A stretch of DNA of 64,000 nucleotides from Bacteroidota bacterium (GTDB lineage Bacteria; Bacteroidota; Bacteroidia; Bacteroidales; Dysgonomonadaceae). The stretch spans positions 62,001-126,000 of the forward strand of contig JAEWGM010000043.1 in NCBI GenBank assembly GCA_023388315.1, read 5' to 3'. The position numbers and the translations under genes were made by a program. A model generated the notes under the pieces. That model made no database searches, was not told the DNA's origin, and saw nothing but the letters and a program-made list of their open reading frames with translations. Positions 62,597 through 64,000 of this stretch are shown here, piece after piece; position 1 is the stretch's first letter, and the number at the start of each line of letters is the position of its first letter.

Positions 62597-64000
62597 TTAA
62601 AACTCCTGTCCAATAATAAAGTGGAATTGGCTTCCGCCTCTTTGCCTTGTGCCTCTGCCGTAAACAGTATCAAAACCATACGCCCAGTCAATACCCATTA
62701 ACCCAATCATCGGCAGGAAGATGCGGGCGCCCACACCGGCCGAGCGTTTCAAATCGAACGGGTTAAAATCTTTCACGTTCATCCACGCGTTACCCGCTTC
62801 TAAAAACGCTACGCCATAAATGGTGGAGTTTGGTTCCAAAATAAACGGATAGCGCAATTCGAGGCCAAGTCGTGTATAAGCCCTTGCTTGCGTGGCAATG
62901 GAGTTGTTTTCGTATCCGCGCAACGCCACGTTTTCCGTAGCAAATGAACTGGAGTATCCGCTCATGCCATCACCGCCCACGTCGAACGTTTCAAACGGCG
63001 TCATTTTGTTGGCGTTGTAATGGCCCAACATTCCGAATTCAACACGCGTGGCAATAACCGGCGTTCTTTTCACGGTCATGGGCGTTAGCGGCGTGAAAGT
63101 ACGTATTTTCAATTTCCATTTGTGGTATTCGTTCCATTTATATTTTTCGGGGTTGTTGTAAGCCATTGTGCCGTAATCGTTACCGTCCCATAATGAAAAT
63201 GGGGGGGTGGCGCTCACGTTTAACGAAAATTGCGACCCGCTTCTTGTGTAAATGGGTGCATCCACAGAGTTTCTCGCGAATGTGATGCCCAATGTAACAC
63301 TGTTGCTCACACCGGTTTGGAACGGGAATTGGTTGTATTGCCAGTTTTTAAGCCCATATCGTTGATAGCCCAATTCGCCTTGGATGTAGAAATAATCGTC
63401 GGGCCATTCCAAACGCTTTCCGTATCCCACCGAAGCGCCAAAAATGTTAAACACTTGATCGGGGTCGTACGCGTATTCGCTCAAATCTTGATACATTCCG
63501 CCGGGATACATTCCGGGATAGTAACTGCCGCCGGGATACATTCCCGGGTACATTCCGCCACCGTACATCCCCATCATATAGGGGTCGTACATCATATTTT
63601 GCTGGTAATAGTTGGTGTTTAGGCCGGTGTATCTTGAATAATAGAGGTTTACCGATAAGTTGTTCGGGCGTTTTTTTCCGAACCACGGTTCAATAAACGA
63701 AAATTGATACGATTGGTAATATCGCCCGTTGGTTTGCGCGCTCAGAATAAGCGTTTGCCCTTCTCCTTGCGGGATGATTCCTCTGTATGAGTCGGGGTTG
63801 ATGAGGTTTTCCAGCGAGAAGTTATTCAGTTTCAGGCTGAGTTTTCCCACAAGCCCTGTAACACCCCATCCGGCCGAAAATTCAATTTGGTCGTTTCCTT
63901 TAGAGGTTAGCGGATAAGTAACGTCCACGGTTCCGTCTTCGGGATTGGGAACGATGCCCGGCTGCAGGTTTTCGGGGTCGAAGTGGCCGGTTTGCGCAAT
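62597..64000 (-). CDS. bamA: Outer membrane protein assembly factor BamA (C-terminal part, cut by window edge)
   Basis: 468 codons are visible; the frame stays open to base 64000, so the N-terminus is missing. Residues near the edge (GHFDPENLQPGIVPN) end the last POTRA domain; the rest is the 16-strand barrel closing in FIIGQEF. An extracellular loop (about DNA 63483-63600) is a Met/Pro/Tyr/Gly repeat tract (MYPGG units). Membrane insertase for outer-membrane barrels, first of the bamA-ompH-ompH operon in this window. Confidence 0.95.
   Translation of the reverse strand: MAQTGHFDPENLQPGIVPNPEDGTVDVTYPLTSKGNDQIEFSAGWGVTGLVGKLSLKLNNFSLENLINPDSYRGIIPQGEGQTLILSAQTNGRYYQSYQFSFIEPWFGKKRPNNLSVNLYYSRYTGLNTNYYQQNMMYDPYMMGMYGGGMYPGMYPGGSYYPGMYPGGMYQDLSEYAYDPDQVFNIFGASVGYGKRLEWPDDYFYIQGELGYQRYGLKNWQYNQFPFQTGVSNSVTLGITFARNSVDAPIYTRSGSQFSLNVSATPPFSLWDGNDYGTMAYNNPEKYKWNEYHKWKLKIRTFTPLTPMTVKRTPVIATRVEFGMLGHYNANKMTPFETFDVGGDGMSGYSSSFATENVALRGYENNSIATQARAYTRLGLELRYPFILEPNSTIYGVAFLEAGNAWMNVKDFNPFDLKRSAGVGARIFLPMIGLMGIDWAYGFDTVYGRGTRQRGGSQFHFIIGQEF

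Overview
The window is a chromosomal segment of a Bacteroidota bacterium, most likely order Bacteroidales; a Dysgonomonadaceae- or Porphyromonadaceae-like anaerobe is my inference. The evidence is the gene order (mutY, ssb and gldE on the minus strand beside HU and an RNase E/G gene; nusB-yajC-ybbR-coaE; moxR-DUF58-batABCDE; bamA-ompH-ompH; a three-gene cytochrome b, FrdA, FrdB operon), a gldE gene and a type IX secretion tail, GH29 and GH20 glycosidases, AT-rich spacers with very few Shine-Dalgarno sequences, and repeated matches to the Bacteroidetes promoter consensus (-33 TTTG, about 19-21 nt, -7 TAnnTTTG).

Layout. 0-2 kb: rpsB-tsf behind a structured leader. 2-6 kb (minus): PPTase, gldE, ssb, mutY. 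6-8 kb (plus): HU, a 30-residue COX24/AURKAIP1-like ribosomal-type peptide, RNase E/G. 8-15 kb (minus): priA, an outer-membrane barrel, the fumarate reductase/succinate dehydrogenase operon. 15-18.5 kb (plus): trpS, a DUF2156 protein, a GNAT protein, a CYTH protein. 18.5-28.4 kb is the most accessory stretch: ilvE, an orphan antitoxin-like gene, dnaG, a frameshifted REP-associated tyrosine transposase (RAYT) with REP-like palindromes, an ABC exporter pair whose ATPase has taken a REP into its C-terminus, HigA coupled to an HD phosphohydrolase, and a GH29 fucosidase. 28.4-34.4 kb (minus): asd, an orphan T9SS tail protein, and a compact operon of two rhomboids, an EEP phosphatase, queD, queE and rnz. 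34.6-45.7 kb: a second HU, tRNA-Lys(CTT), argS, a fused FAD/Fe-S dehydrogenase, a DUF4143 ATPase, a C69-like Ntn hydrolase, a small winged-helix protein, then coaE-ybbR-yajC-nusB. 45.9-50 kb (plus): GH20 hexosaminidase, ctc/L25, pth, lipB, then a cluster of hairpins. 50.3-59.7 kb: the MoxR/DUF58/Bat operon and a PAP2 phosphatase. 59.8-64 kb: a small helix-turn-helix protein, a DUF2007-USP-USP protein, two OmpH/Skp chaperones and the C-terminal part of BamA, cut by the window edge.

Most genes are conserved housekeeping functions: translation, replication and repair, envelope biogenesis, anaerobic respiration. No CRISPR array, prophage, rRNA operon or complete insertion sequence was seen. The most unusual content is between genes. 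There is a RAYT/REP system with a REP fused into a coding sequence. There are six or more spacers built of degenerate tandem repeats with an exact 7-nt period but unrelated sequences, and 11-nt-period repeats in front of both ABC genes. Downstream of lipB is a roughly 200-bp cluster of six hairpins.
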